A stretch of DNA of 24,802 nt from Peptococcaceae bacterium (GCA_019420345.1 JAHZHI010000023.1:1-24802), one strand, 5' to 3'. Counted from the stretch's first letter, positions 7,637 through 15,597 are shown. The notes: a model not told the origin generated them from the letters alone. Program-made: numbers and translations.

Positions 7637-8713
7637 TCAATAAGGATCACGTGGAAAATGATCGTCCATCATTTGATGTTGTTTGATGTGGGTGGCATGG
7701 AGATAACTGTCAAGCAGTTCCTGCCCTACATAGGTATGGGCAGTGTAAACAGGACGAATCCCGCAGGCACTGATGTCAGCAGCGGTGCTGCAGTAGGTAT
7801 TGATGCTTTGTATGAGCAAATCCTGCGGACGCGCGCCTTGCTCTAAAAAGAAATTCCAGAGCTGGCGCAGCAGTGTTTCCTGCCAGCCGCTGTCAGAAAT
7901 GATGACGTCGTTCCATTCCAAAAAGCCTGTCTCGAGGTCAGCCAGAAAGAACGCTTTTGGCAGCGTGCCTTTGGCGGCGACCATCTGCGGCAGGTAGAAA
8001 TAAAACAGCTCATAAATGCGGCCGTCGCATGGCAGATGCTTGACACGGGCGTTGGTGAATTCGTCGATGATCGGCTCGCCAACCGTCAGCCAATCGTCCT
8101 GCGTCAACACAAACGGCGACGTTTCTTCTGGAATGTCATCGCTGAGCAGGAACGCAGCCGTGCGGAGCATCTCTTTCGGTCCGTGCATTTGCAGACGATA
8201 AACATCGTTCACTGTGCTGCCGAGCTTTTGGCGTGCGAGCAGCTTGAGAATGGCGCGCAGATAGCGTTCGAGATGGGCGTAGTCGCGGCTGTCAACGATG
8301 GTGGCGAGGCCATAGCCTGGGCGTTGACGGCGAAATGTGATGCGCTGTTCGTAGCCGTCCAGCAGGCGTTTCTCGAAATTGTTGAGGTTGGGCATATTAT
8401 AGCCAACCTCGAGATAATAGCCTTCGTAGCGATTGACAAACTGTTCGACAGAAAGCTCGTCCTCGTCGCAATCGTCGTCTTCATTATCCTGCTCGATCAT
8501 CCAGGTGCGAATGCCGCTGGCGCCGAGCATCAGGCGAATATCGCTGGTGCCTTCGCCGTCGTCTTCGATGACGACAAGGACATAGGCTTCCGGATGCTCC
8601 GGATCGATCAGCACAAAAGGCGCGATGCCGTCTTCCCAAGGAGAAAAACGGTTGATGTCCTCAGCGACTGTGTAAAGTGTATCTATATGTAAAATGGTAT
8701 TGTCGTTGCTCAT
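7637..8713 (-). CDS. Hypothetical protein, possibly DUF6930/DUF7309-like
   Basis: 358 aa, acidic, with no signal peptide or membrane segment, so probably cytosolic. I do not recognise it with certainty; the spread of W, D and E and a middle part on decline of a 'DxE/LG.P' type recall DUF6930/DUF7309 proteins of Firmicutes, but this is from memory and weak. Visible features: an acid-rich stretch at about residues 76-88 (DNEDDDCDEDELS), and conserved-looking aromatic runs such as RIYELFYFYLPQMVA in the middle. The ATG has ATAGGAGA about 6 bases upstream. The gene is monocistronic, with a promoter at 8771-8799, and is one of only two leftward genes here. It splits the parAB operon from the holB cluster, so it may be a later insertion. 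Confidence 0.7.
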   Translation of the reverse strand: MSNDNTILHIDTLYTVAEDINRFSPWEDGIAPFVLIDPEHPEAYVLVVIEDDGEGTSDIRLMLGASGIRTWMIEQDNEDDDCDEDELSVEQFVNRYEGYYLEVGYNMPNLNNFEKRLLDGYEQRITFRRQRPGYGLATIVDSRDYAHLERYLRAILKLLARQKLGSTVNDVYRLQMHGPKEMLRTAAFLLSDDIPEETSPFVLTQDDWLTVGEPIIDEFTNARVKHLPCDGRIYELFYFYLPQMVAAKGTLPKAFFLADLETGFLEWNDVIISDSGWQETLLRQLWNFFLEQGARPQDLLIQSINTYCSTAADISACGIRPVYTAHTYVGQELLDSYLHATHIKQHQMMDDHFPRDPY

Positions 8714-8770
8714 ATTGGTCTCCTATCCGGCTGTGCCGGCAGTATTGTCTATCATTCAACCCTGAATTCT

Positions 8771-8799
8771 ATTATAAAACGATCAAATAATCATCACAA
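8771..8799 (-). promoter_or_regulatory. Promoter of the leftward hypothetical gene
   Basis: On the minus strand TTGTGA (8799-8794) and a perfect TATAAT (8776-8771) are 17 bp apart, about 58 bp before the start codon of the gene ending at 7637. The 8714-8849 gap also has to hold the promoter of the rightward decarboxylase, for which I see no clear boxes. Confidence 0.55.
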
Positions 8800-8849
8800 G
8801 TATTCTCACGTGTTTTTTGTAAATTATCACACAGAAAGGGGTTCACTCT

Positions 8850-10223
8850 ATGAACACTCCTCTTTGGCAGGCCTTGCAGACGGTGGTCAGTCGTCAGGCC
8901 GCAAGCTTTCACACCCCTGGCCATAAAAACGGGCGGCTCGTGCCGCAGGCGCTCCGCGACGCCTGGGGCAGCGACGTATGGCGCTATGACATGACAGAAA
9001 TTCCTGGCCTGGACAACCTGGCGCATCCCGAAGGCGCGCTCGCCGATTCCATGGCAGGCTGGGCGGCAGCGCGCGGCTGTGCGCATGTGCAATATCTGCT
9101 GGGAGGCACTTCGCTGGGCATCAAGGCGGCGCTGCTCGCCCTTTGCCGCGGGCGCAAGGTATTCGTGCCGCGTCATGCCCATGGCAGCGTGTACCAGGGA
9201 CTGGTGTTGGCAGGCGCCGAAGCAGTGCCGCTGCCGGTGCGCTTTGACGATGTGTTGGGCATCCCCCTGGGTGTGGCGCCGGAGGATCTCTCTGCCGCCA
9301 TTGCCGCCCATCCCGACTGCCGCCACTTGCTCATGGTGCACCCTACTTATCACGGCATCACCTGGCAAAATGAGGCGTTTTTTGCGGTGGCCCGCGAAGC
9401 CGGGCTGACGACCATTGTTGACGCTGCTCATGGCGCTCATTTTACGAGCGCTGTCACGCCGCCGTCGGCGTTGGCCCTGGGGGCAGATGTGGTCATCGAG
9501 AGCGCCCACAAAACCCTGCCTTGCCTGACACAGGCGAGTGTCATGCTGATTCGTGACGCTGACTTGGTGACACCGCTGACACAGGCCGTGGCGCTTCTTC
9601 ACACCACCTCGCCAAGCTATCTTTTGATGGCGAGCCTGGAACAGGCTGGCGCCTGGCTGGCCAATGAAGGCGAAGCCGTCATGCAGGCAGGCATGGCGCA
9701 GATTCAGAAGATGGAAGCTGCCCTCGATGGCTGTCAGCGTCTGCGGTTGGAACGCCGTGGCGACTGGCACCAGGACCCATTCAAATGCTATCTCACAAGC
9801 CCCAACGCCAGTGGCGAAACCATCGCACGTTTGCTCGATGACCACGGCTGCGTGGCCGAAATGAGCGATGGCCGCGGTTGTCTTTTGATGCTGCCGCTGG
9901 ATGGCGGCGATCCCGCTTTGGCGGAGGTGCTCACTGCTGTGGATGCTGAGCTGGCGGCTTATCATGAGGCCATTCCAGCACCATGTTATTGTGCCGCACC
10001 GCCCCAACAAGAGTTAGCGTTTGCTGACGCATGGCTGGCACCGCGGCATCGCCTGCCGCTGAACGAAGCCGTTGGTCACGTGGCGGCGGCCATCCTCGAA
10101 GCCTATCCGCCAGGCATTCCGCTGCTTTTGCCAGGCGAGCGCATCAGTGAAGCGATTTTGCACGCCTGGGTCGCCAGCGGACGCGACGCCGCCGCGCCTG
10201 TCGATGTTCTCGACAACGCGTGA
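8850..10223 (+). CDS. Orn/Lys/Arg decarboxylase family protein (YaaO-like)
   Basis: 457 aa, PLP fold type I. Seen: SFHTPGHKNG at 19-28 near the N-terminus, GGTSLG at 85-90 (phosphate binding), DAAHGAH at 191-197 and SAHKTLPCLTQAS at 218-230 with K221 the expected PLP lysine. This matches the short group III Orn/Lys/Arg decarboxylases, such as B. subtilis YaaO and SpeA, which make cadaverine, putrescine or agmatine. The substrate cannot be read from sequence alone. The ATG has AAAGGGG about 8 bases upstream. As in B. subtilis it lies ahead of the holB-yaaT group, but here tmk, yaaQ and yaaR do not lie between. The holB promoter overlaps its stop codon. Confidence 0.87.
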   Translation: MNTPLWQALQTVVSRQAASFHTPGHKNGRLVPQALRDAWGSDVWRYDMTEIPGLDNLAHPEGALADSMAGWAAARGCAHVQYLLGGTSLGIKAALLALCRGRKVFVPRHAHGSVYQGLVLAGAEAVPLPVRFDDVLGIPLGVAPEDLSAAIAAHPDCRHLLMVHPTYHGITWQNEAFFAVAREAGLTTIVDAAHGAHFTSAVTPPSALALGADVVIESAHKTLPCLTQASVMLIRDADLVTPLTQAVALLHTTSPSYLLMASLEQAGAWLANEGEAVMQAGMAQIQKMEAALDGCQRLRLERRGDWHQDPFKCYLTSPNASGETIARLLDDHGCVAEMSDGRGCLLMLPLDGGDPALAEVLTAVDAELAAYHEAIPAPCYCAAPPQQELAFADAWLAPRHRLPLNEAVGHVAAAILEAYPPGIPLLLPGERISEAILHAWVASGRDAAAPVDVLDNA

Positions 10224-10238
10224 AAAACCCATTATAAT
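10210..10238 (+). promoter_or_regulatory. Promoter of the holB-ricT-trmN6 operon
   Basis: TCGACA (10210-10215) and TATAAT (10233-10238) are 17 bp apart, differing from the sigma-A consensus by one base in all. The -35 box lies inside the last codons of the decarboxylase gene. It gives a leader of about 27 nt before the holB ATG. Confidence 0.75.
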
Positions 10239-10271
10239 AGAAACAACATCACCACGCACCAAGGAGGCACC

Positions 10272-11213
10272 ATGCGATTTCACGACATCATCGGTCAGCC
10301 GTCGGCCTGCGCGCAGCTTGAGCGCGCCTGGCAGCACGGGCGGCTGAGCCATGCTTACATATTCGATGGCCCGGATGGCGTCGGCAAACAAACGACGGCA
10401 CGCGCGCTGGCAGCACTTTTGCTCTGCGAACAGCCGCAGGAGGCAGATAGCTGCGGCCAGTGTTTGGCCTGCCGCCAGCTCGACGCCGGCACCCATCCCG
10501 ACTGCCATGTTCTGGCGCCGGATGGACGCAGCATCAAGATCAAGCAGATTCGTGATCTGCGCGCCCGTTTGGCAGGCACCGCCAGCTATGGCGGCTATAC
10601 GGTCGTCATCATCGATCAGGCCGACAGCATGACGCTGGAGGCCGCCAATGCCTTCCTGAAAACTGTGGAAGAACCGCAGGGCCCGACTTGTTTCGTGCTC
10701 ATCACGACCCAGGCCGACCGCCTGCCGGATACGATTCGATCACGGGCTCAGCTGGTGCGCTTTCAGGCGCTTTCCCAGGCCAGTCTGTCGCGGCTCTTGG
10801 GCAGTGATGCCGAAAGCCACGCAGGCCGCATCGCCATCGATCTTGCCGCCGGCAGCATCACCCGTGCACGTCAAGTGCTCGACGATGAAGCGCTGCGCAG
10901 CACGCTGCTTGAACGGCGCGACCGTCTGGAAGCGCTGCTCGATGGCCTGACCACGCGCCACGATGGCGCTTTGCTGCGTTTTGCCGACACCTTTATGGGC
11001 GATCGTGATGGTGTGCGCGACGAGATTCTGCTCATTCGCCGCTATTACGACACCCGCCTGAAAACAGCGCTGCGCGACGGCACCGATCTGGCGCCAGCCG
11101 TACAGGTGCTGCATGATACAACCACCGCCCTCAACCGTCTCGAAACCAATGCCGAGCCGGCCTTTATTCTGGGCGCTTTGCTCATAGAAATGGCGCGTCA
11201 CAGCCGCCAATAG
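10272..11213 (+). CDS. holB: DNA polymerase III delta' subunit
   Basis: 313 aa, a clamp-loader subunit that with tau/gamma and delta places the sliding clamp on DNA. AAA+ signs are GPDGVGKQT at 33-41 (Walker A), the zinc-knuckle cysteines C52, C61, C64 and C67, VVIIDQAD at 111-118 (Walker B) and FLKTVEEP at 129-136. The arginine-finger motif, normally SRC, reads SRA (157-159): the arginine is kept and the cysteine replaced by alanine. A strong AAGGAGG lies 5 bases before the ATG. It starts an operon with its own promoter and is followed by ricT after 14 bases. The synteny with yaaT supports delta' rather than the DnaX subunit. Confidence 0.94.
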   Translation: MRFHDIIGQPSACAQLERAWQHGRLSHAYIFDGPDGVGKQTTARALAALLLCEQPQEADSCGQCLACRQLDAGTHPDCHVLAPDGRSIKIKQIRDLRARLAGTASYGGYTVVIIDQADSMTLEAANAFLKTVEEPQGPTCFVLITTQADRLPDTIRSRAQLVRFQALSQASLSRLLGSDAESHAGRIAIDLAAGSITRARQVLDDEALRSTLLERRDRLEALLDGLTTRHDGALLRFADTFMGDRDGVRDEILLIRRYYDTRLKTALRDGTDLAPAVQVLHDTTTALNRLETNAEPAFILGALLIEMARHSRQ

Positions 11214-11227
11214 AGAGGAGAACCACC

Positions 11228-12313
11228 ATGCCAGAAATCATAGGCGTGCAATTTCAAACCGCCGGAAAAATATATTATTTTGACAGCTGCGGCCAGCAGA
11301 TCGAAACAGACGATCACGTTATCGTCGAGACGGCGCGCGGTGTCGAATACGCTCGCGTCAGCCTGGCCACCCATTGGCTGCCTGAGGAGGATATCAAAGA
11401 ACCGCTGAAGCCGATCATTCGTGTGGCCGACGATGAAGACCGTGCCGTTTACGAAGAAAACCTCGAAGCCGCCAAGGAAGCTTACGGTATTTGCCAGGAA
11501 AAAATCGCCTACTGCGGGCTGGATATGAAGCTCGTCAACGTTGAATACACCTTTGATCGTGCCAAGGTGATCTTTAATTTCACCGCTGATGAACGTGTCG
11601 ATTTCCGCGAGCTCATCAAAGAACTTGCTGCCGTTTTCCATACCCGCATCGAATTGCGTCAGATCGGCGTGCGCGACGAAGCCAAGATCATTGGCGGCAT
11701 TGGCATCTGCGGCGAGCCGCTGTGCTGCCACCGCTTTTTGACCGATTTTTCACCGGTCTCCATCAAGATGGCCAAGGAACAGAACCTGTCCCTGAATCCA
11801 ACCAAGATCAGCGGCTGCTGTGGCCGTCTGTTGTGCTGCCTCAATTACGAGAACGAACACTACGTGGAGGCCAACCGCTGCGCCAAGGAAGCCGCTCGTG
11901 CTGCCAAAGAAGCAGCCGCTGAAAAAGAAAAGGAAGCCGCTCTGGCCGCCAGCCTCGATGCAGCCGCTTATCCGGACGAAAAAGAAGAAACCTTGGTGGA
12001 AGACGACCACACCGAAGTTACGGTAGAAACTTACTACGACCCATCTCTCGTCACGTCCACGGTTGACGCGATCAAGCACGACAACAGCCGTTCCCGCCGT
12101 TCCTCCGATAAGCACCACGACAAGCAAAACAACGGACGCGGCAGCGACAAGTCCTCTCAGAAACACAAAAAGAACAACAAACGTCCCGCCGACCACCACG
12201 ACGACGCCCTGTCAAAGGAAGAAAAGATGCGCAAACCACGCAAGCGCGGCAGCCGCGGCGGACGCAATAGGAATAAGAGCAATGGCAACAACAAATCCAA
12301 TTCTTCCAAATAA
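11228..12313 (+). CDS. ricT: RicT/YaaT PSP1-domain protein with long basic tail
   Basis: 361 aa. The PSP1 C-terminal domain region covers about residues 1-215 and has the family's cysteines: 161, 166, 167 (CGEPLCC) and 197, 198, 203, 204 (GCCGRLLCC). In B. subtilis YaaT/RicT joins RicA and RicF in a complex carrying Fe-S clusters that aids RNase Y mRNA processing, sporulation and biofilm control; neither partner is in this window. Residues 215-245 are an Ala/Lys/Glu helix, and from about 275 on comes a Lys/Arg/Asn/His-rich disordered tail of some 85 residues, suited to RNA binding. AGAGGAG lies about 8 bases before the ATG. The end of the gene overlaps the next by 32 bases. Confidence 0.93.
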   Translation: MPEIIGVQFQTAGKIYYFDSCGQQIETDDHVIVETARGVEYARVSLATHWLPEEDIKEPLKPIIRVADDEDRAVYEENLEAAKEAYGICQEKIAYCGLDMKLVNVEYTFDRAKVIFNFTADERVDFRELIKELAAVFHTRIELRQIGVRDEAKIIGGIGICGEPLCCHRFLTDFSPVSIKMAKEQNLSLNPTKISGCCGRLLCCLNYENEHYVEANRCAKEAARAAKEAAAEKEKEAALAASLDAAAYPDEKEETLVEDDHTEVTVETYYDPSLVTSTVDAIKHDNSRSRRSSDKHHDKQNNGRGSDKSSQKHKKNNKRPADHHDDALSKEEKMRKPRKRGSRGGRNRNKSNGNNKSNSSK

Positions 12314-13052
12314 TCCTGCCGAAGATCTGGAATGGACCGACCTGTCGCTGCGCGGCTGGGGGCTTTACCAACGGCGCGGTGGTCTGCGCTTTTCCATTGA
12401 TGCGGTGTTGCTGGCCCATTTCATCCAAGGCGGCGAACGGGCACGCATTCTCGACGCCTGCACCGGCACCGGCATTGTAGCCTTCATCATGGCGTCGCGT
12501 TTTCCAGAAGCGCGCATTCAGGGCATCGACATTCAGCCCCAGCTCATTGATGCGGCCGCTGCCAGCGGCATGCGCAATGGCATCGCCAGCGATCGGCTGT
12601 CCTTTGCGGTGCAGGACATGCGCGAGAAGACACCGGCGCTGCGGCGGCAGTTTGACATTATCACCTGCAACCCGCCGTTTTTCAAAGTTGGCCATGGCGC
12701 CGCCAATCCGGACCAGGAAACGGACCTTGCCCGTCATGAGCGCACCTGCACCCTTGACGATGTGTTCACTTTTGCCGCTTATGCTTTGCGCGAACGCGGC
12801 CGCCTGGCGCTGATTCACCGCGCCGCCCGCTGCGACGAAGTGCTCGCCAGCGCGCGTGCCCACAAATGCAAGCCCATCCGCTTGCAGCCTGTCTACGCCC
12901 GCACAGGCGAACCCGCCAAACTCTTCCTCCTGGAATGCTGCTACCTCGGCAACCAGGACCTCACCCTGGAAGAACCCCTCTACATCTATGACGACGCGGG
13001 CAAGTACCGCCCAACCATCCAATCGTGGTACCAGGGTAACGACGGCCACTAA
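12282..13052 (+). CDS. tRNA1(Val) adenine N6-methyltransferase-like protein (YabB/TrmN6)
   Basis: 256 aa from the ATG at 12282, within the ricT tail; a longer in-frame reading would begin deep inside ricT with no support. The S-adenosylmethionine motif I is LDACTGTG (58-65), the acidic motif is GIDIQ (81-85), and NPPF at 130-133 is the catalytic motif of N6-adenine methyltransferases. TrmN6 methylates A37 of tRNA1(Val) in E. coli; the Gram-positive YabB group is its counterpart. The ribosome binding site is AGGAATAAG, weak but fitting. The ricT-yabB-rsmI order agrees with B. subtilis. Its last 20 codons are duplicated just downstream (see the 99-bp repeat). Confidence 0.88.
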   Translation: MATTNPILPNNPAEDLEWTDLSLRGWGLYQRRGGLRFSIDAVLLAHFIQGGERARILDACTGTGIVAFIMASRFPEARIQGIDIQPQLIDAAAASGMRNGIASDRLSFAVQDMREKTPALRRQFDIITCNPPFFKVGHGAANPDQETDLARHERTCTLDDVFTFAAYALRERGRLALIHRAARCDEVLASARAHKCKPIRLQPVYARTGEPAKLFLLECCYLGNQDLTLEEPLYIYDDAGKYRPTIQSWYQGNDGH

Positions 13053-13189
13053 CATAGAACAGATCACAACCGCAGCTAGTCCTAACAGGGCGACGCGGGC
13101 AAATATCGCCCAACCATCCAATCGTGGTACCAGGGTAACGACGCGAAATAAGTAAGTAAAGCACGAAAACACAGCTAGTCCCAATAGGG
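12992..13189 (+). repeat. 99-bp tandem duplication over the methyltransferase 3' end
   Basis: Two units, 12992-13090 and 13091-13189, lie head to tail with an exact 99-bp offset. The first 53 bases agree at all but two positions, and the 9-mer CAGCTAGTC recurs at the same place in each unit; the middle parts differ. The second unit keeps the reading frame of the gene and would encode GDAGKYRPTIQSWYQGND; both substitutions against the first copy are silent (AAG/AAA, TAC/TAT). In-frame stops between the units (TAA at 13050, then TAG and TAA) keep the second copy from being translated as part of the gene. A short GTCCC/GGGAC hairpin closes the second unit. Confidence 0.9.
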
Positions 13190-13209
13190 ACCTTGCGAAT
13201 CCATCATAT

Positions 13210-13215
13210 TATAAT
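13210..13215 (+). promoter_or_regulatory. Candidate -10 box for the rsmI-asp23 operon
   Basis: A perfect TATAAT lies 28 bp before the rsmI start, just after the 99-bp repeat. No proper -35 hexamer is seen at 16-18 bp, so this is a candidate only. Confidence 0.4.
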
Positions 13216-13242
13216 ATTGCAACCAATGAAGGGAGGCGCCTT

Positions 13243-14091
13243 ATGGACCAAACGACGCCGCAGAGCGGCATGCTCTATCTGGCGGCAACGCCCATCGGCA
13301 ACCTCGAAGACATCACACTGCGCGTGCTGCGTGTGCTGGAAGAAGCCGATGTGATCTACTGCGAAGACACCCGCAACAGCCTCAAGCTGCTGCGCCATTT
13401 TGAAATCAGCAAACCGCTGGCCAGCTACCATGACCACTCGCCGGAATCCCGCGCCCTGCACATTGCTGAGCAGGTGCGCCAAGGCAAGCAGGTCGTTCTC
13501 ATCAGCGATGCCGGCATGCCCGTCATCAGCGACCCAGGTTTTGACCTGGTCAACGTTTTTCGCCGCGAAGGGCTGCCCTACACCGTCCTGCCAGGTGCCA
13601 GCGCATCACTGAGCGCCTTGGTGCTGAGCGGCATTGCCAGCGACCGCTTCATATTCGAAGGCTTCCTGCCGCGCAAGAAGAAAGACCTCGACGCGCGCCT
13701 CGGCCTGCTCGACAGCCAGACCGCCACGGCCATCATCTACGAATCGCCGCATCGCCTCAACGCCACCCTTGACGCCTTTGCCAAGCGCTGGCCAGCGCGG
13801 GAATGCGCCGCGGTGCGTGAAATCAGCAAGCGTTTCGAAGAAGTCGTGCGCGGCACCACCAGCGACGTGCGCGATCATTTTCTCGCCAACGAACCGCGCG
13901 GCGAATTCGTTCTCGTTCTTGCCGGGGCGGATCCTGACGCACTCAACGACAACAGCCTTGAGCATGCGCTTGAGCTGGCGCGTGAACTTGTGCGCGACGG
14001 CGCCAGCACCAACCAGGCTGCCAAGGAAGCAGCCGCCCGCTGCGGCCTCTCCAAACGCACCATCTACCAGGCTCTCCTGGAAGACCAATGA
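13243..14091 (+). CDS. rsmI: 16S rRNA 2'-O-ribose C1402 methyltransferase
   Basis: 282 aa, the usual RsmI length. Typical motifs are LYLAATPIGNLEDIT at 11-25, YCEDTR at 39-44, ISDAGMPVISDPG at about 87-99 and the PGASA loop after it. RsmI methylates the ribose of C1402 in the ribosomal P site, together with RsmH. A C-terminal helix-turn-helix-like stretch (SKRTIYQALL) ends the protein, as in many Firmicutes versions. GGGAGGCGCCTT before the ATG supplies the ribosome binding site. It is followed by the alkaline-shock genes after 25 bases. In B. subtilis it also follows yabB (with yazA between, absent here). Confidence 0.95.
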   Translation: MDQTTPQSGMLYLAATPIGNLEDITLRVLRVLEEADVIYCEDTRNSLKLLRHFEISKPLASYHDHSPESRALHIAEQVRQGKQVVLISDAGMPVISDPGFDLVNVFRREGLPYTVLPGASASLSALVLSGIASDRFIFEGFLPRKKKDLDARLGLLDSQTATAIIYESPHRLNATLDAFAKRWPARECAAVREISKRFEEVVRGTTSDVRDHFLANEPRGEFVLVLAGADPDALNDNSLEHALELARELVRDGASTNQAAKEAAARCGLSKRTIYQALLEDQ

Positions 14092-14116
14092 TCCCTTGTG
14101 AAAGAAGGTAACGCCT

Positions 14117-14659
14117 GTGAAGCGTATCACCAAATTCATCTATTGTCTCGCTGGCCTTTTACTCATGGCCTATGCGTTCCTGACCTATGATCTTCTTTTC
14201 TGGGGCATGGTCCCAGCAGGGATCAGCCAGTCCATGCTCGTAATGATCGTGCTCGGCGGCTTTATCCTCACCGCACTCATCGGCTTTCTGCTCTTTGCCA
14301 AAGGCCTGCTCAGTCGGCGCCGGCTGCCAGCGCTTGCCAATGATCGTGACGGCGGCACCGTTTTTGTCACGCCGAAGGCCCTGCGCAACATCACCTACGT
14401 AGCCGTGGAACATTTTGAAGGCATCTTTGAAGATCGTGTCAAGGTACGCGTGCTGCGCGGCGCCAAGCCCAACTATCGTGTAAAAATCTGGCTGGGCATC
14501 GCCGAGTATTCCAACCTGCCGGCACGTCACAACGACATTCGCCGCCACGTTGCCGAAGCCCTCGAAACCTGCACCGGCGTACCCGTACGCCGTGTCGACA
14601 TCGTCTTTTACACCGCTCACACCACCACCGCACATAGCGAAGGAGGCACCCCACAATGA
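14117..14659 (+). CDS. amaP: Alkaline shock membrane anchor protein AmaP
   Basis: 180 aa, starting with GTG after AAAGAAGGT. Two membrane segments lie at about 7-30 and 39-62. A cytoplasmic domain of some 110 residues follows, with the Asp23-like pattern of two short strand-helix units (VFVTPKALRNITYVAVEHFEG). In Staphylococcus AmaP anchors Asp23 at the membrane, and the two downstream genes fit that. Its last codons overlap the next gene by four bases (ATGA). The C-terminal tail (HTTTAHSEGGTPQ) is loose. Confidence 0.82.
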   Translation: MKRITKFIYCLAGLLLMAYAFLTYDLLFWGMVPAGISQSMLVMIVLGGFILTALIGFLLFAKGLLSRRRLPALANDRDGGTVFVTPKALRNITYVAVEHFEGIFEDRVKVRVLRGAKPNYRVKIWLGIAEYSNLPARHNDIRRHVAEALETCTGVPVRRVDIVFYTAHTTTAHSEGGTPQ

Positions 14660-15033
14660 GTACATCAAACGACACCCCATGGTGGGACCCAGACATCCAG
14701 CAGTCTGCTGAAGACACAGCGCCCCAGCCTGCCGCGCCGGCAGACAACAGCGCTGATCAAGGCAGCACGCCGCGTCGCCTCACCACCATAGATCTGATCC
14801 GTGATTGGATTCATGACAACATCCATACCACCATCTACATGGTGATTGGGTTCATCGTTGCCTGCTGCATTCTTGGCTTTGGTTTCTGGCGCACCCTGCT
14901 GGTCGTTATCTGCGTGGGTGCAGGCTACCTCATCGGCGGCTGGCGCGACGGCAACCCTCGTCTGCGTGAACGCAGCCAGCATTTTTACAAGCGCTGGCTG
15001 GAAGATAATCCCTTCATCAATGACAGACACTAG
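14656..15033 (+). CDS. DUF2273 family small membrane protein
   Basis: 125 aa. The C-terminal half has two tight membrane segments (about 58-77 and 79-95) in the DUF2273 pattern, ending in GAGYLIGGWRDG. The first 40 residues are an added Pro/Ala/Asp-rich cytosolic tail that most family members (about 60-80 aa) lack. DUF2273 proteins sit between amaP and asp23 in many Firmicutes and are thought to belong to the same envelope-stress complex. The ATG overlaps the amaP stop (ATGA), and AAGGAGG lies 8 bases upstream inside amaP. Confidence 0.82.
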   Translation: MSTSNDTPWWDPDIQQSAEDTAPQPAAPADNSADQGSTPRRLTTIDLIRDWIHDNIHTTIYMVIGFIVACCILGFGFWRTLLVVICVGAGYLIGGWRDGNPRLRERSQHFYKRWLEDNPFINDRH

Positions 15034-15048
15034 AAAGGATCTGAAATT

Positions 15049-15468
15049 ATGAGCGAACAACCACAAACACAAACAAACCCACAGCCTCAAGACCACGATG
15101 TTCTCATTATTGACGATGGCGTCATCGAAAAAATCGCCGCTGTCGTCACCCGCAGCATCGACGGCATCCTTGACATGAAAGGCTCCCTCATGAGCGGCTT
15201 CGCCTCCAGCTTTGGCGGCGCCTCAAAAACCTCCAAAGGGATCACCGCTTCGGTCGATGGCGCCGCTGCTTCCATCGAGATCAAGGCCATTCTTGAATAC
15301 GGCGCCTCAGCACCGCTCATCTTTGATAAGATTAAAAGCGAAGTGCGCCGCGAAGTCAAAGAAATGACTGGCCTCGACGTGCGCGACATCAATTTCCGTG
15401 TCGTCGACGTCATGACCAAAGAAGAATTTGAACGCGACAAAAAGAAAGCACAAAGCGCGCAGCAGTGA
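15049..15468 (+). CDS. Asp23/Gls24 family envelope stress protein
   Basis: 139 aa, typical length. It reads DDGVIEKIAAVVTRSIDGI early on and then VDGAAASIEIKAILEYGASAPLIFDKIKSEVRREVKEMTGLDVRDINFRVVDV in the family's strand-helix order; no membrane segment, so it must be bound by AmaP. Asp23 coats the membrane in Staphylococcus and its loss sets off cell-wall stress genes. The first 16 residues are Gln/Pro-rich. GAAAGGATC lies about 8 bases before the ATG. It is the last gene of the rsmI-amaP-DUF2273 operon, with a strong terminator after it. Confidence 0.9.
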   Translation: MSEQPQTQTNPQPQDHDVLIIDDGVIEKIAAVVTRSIDGILDMKGSLMSGFASSFGGASKTSKGITASVDGAAASIEIKAILEYGASAPLIFDKIKSEVRREVKEMTGLDVRDINFRVVDVMTKEEFERDKKKAQSAQQ

Positions 15469-15477
15469 CCATGTGCG

Positions 15478-15519
15478 GCTCCGCTGCCTGATGAAACGAT
15501 CAGGCGGCGGAGCTTTTTT
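15478..15519 (+). terminator. Terminator of the rsmI-asp23 operon
   Basis: A long stem (15478-15491 with 15499-15513, one mismatch or bulge) around GAAAC-type loop bases is followed by TTTTTTCTTT. It lies 9 bases after the asp23 stop. Confidence 0.88.
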
Positions 15520-15588
15520 CTTTGTCCTATTCGAAAGTATGGTTTTTTTATTAAGGTTTCACAGATAACGGCACAATGATAAAAAATA

Positions 15589-15597
15589 TGGTATTAT
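15589..15597 (+). promoter_or_regulatory. Extended -10 promoter of the flavodoxin-fold pair
   Basis: TGGTATTAT is an extended -10 element (TGn plus TATTAT), about 74 bp before the first gene of the pair. The -35 region is poor (CGGCAC), as is common when the -10 is extended. The stretch 15520-15670 shows nothing else. Confidence 0.4.

Noticed and set aside
12072..13184. Leftward 370-aa open frame
   Set aside because: Fully antisense to ricT and the methyltransferase gene, both with clear family motifs; odd Val/Ala/Arg-rich composition.
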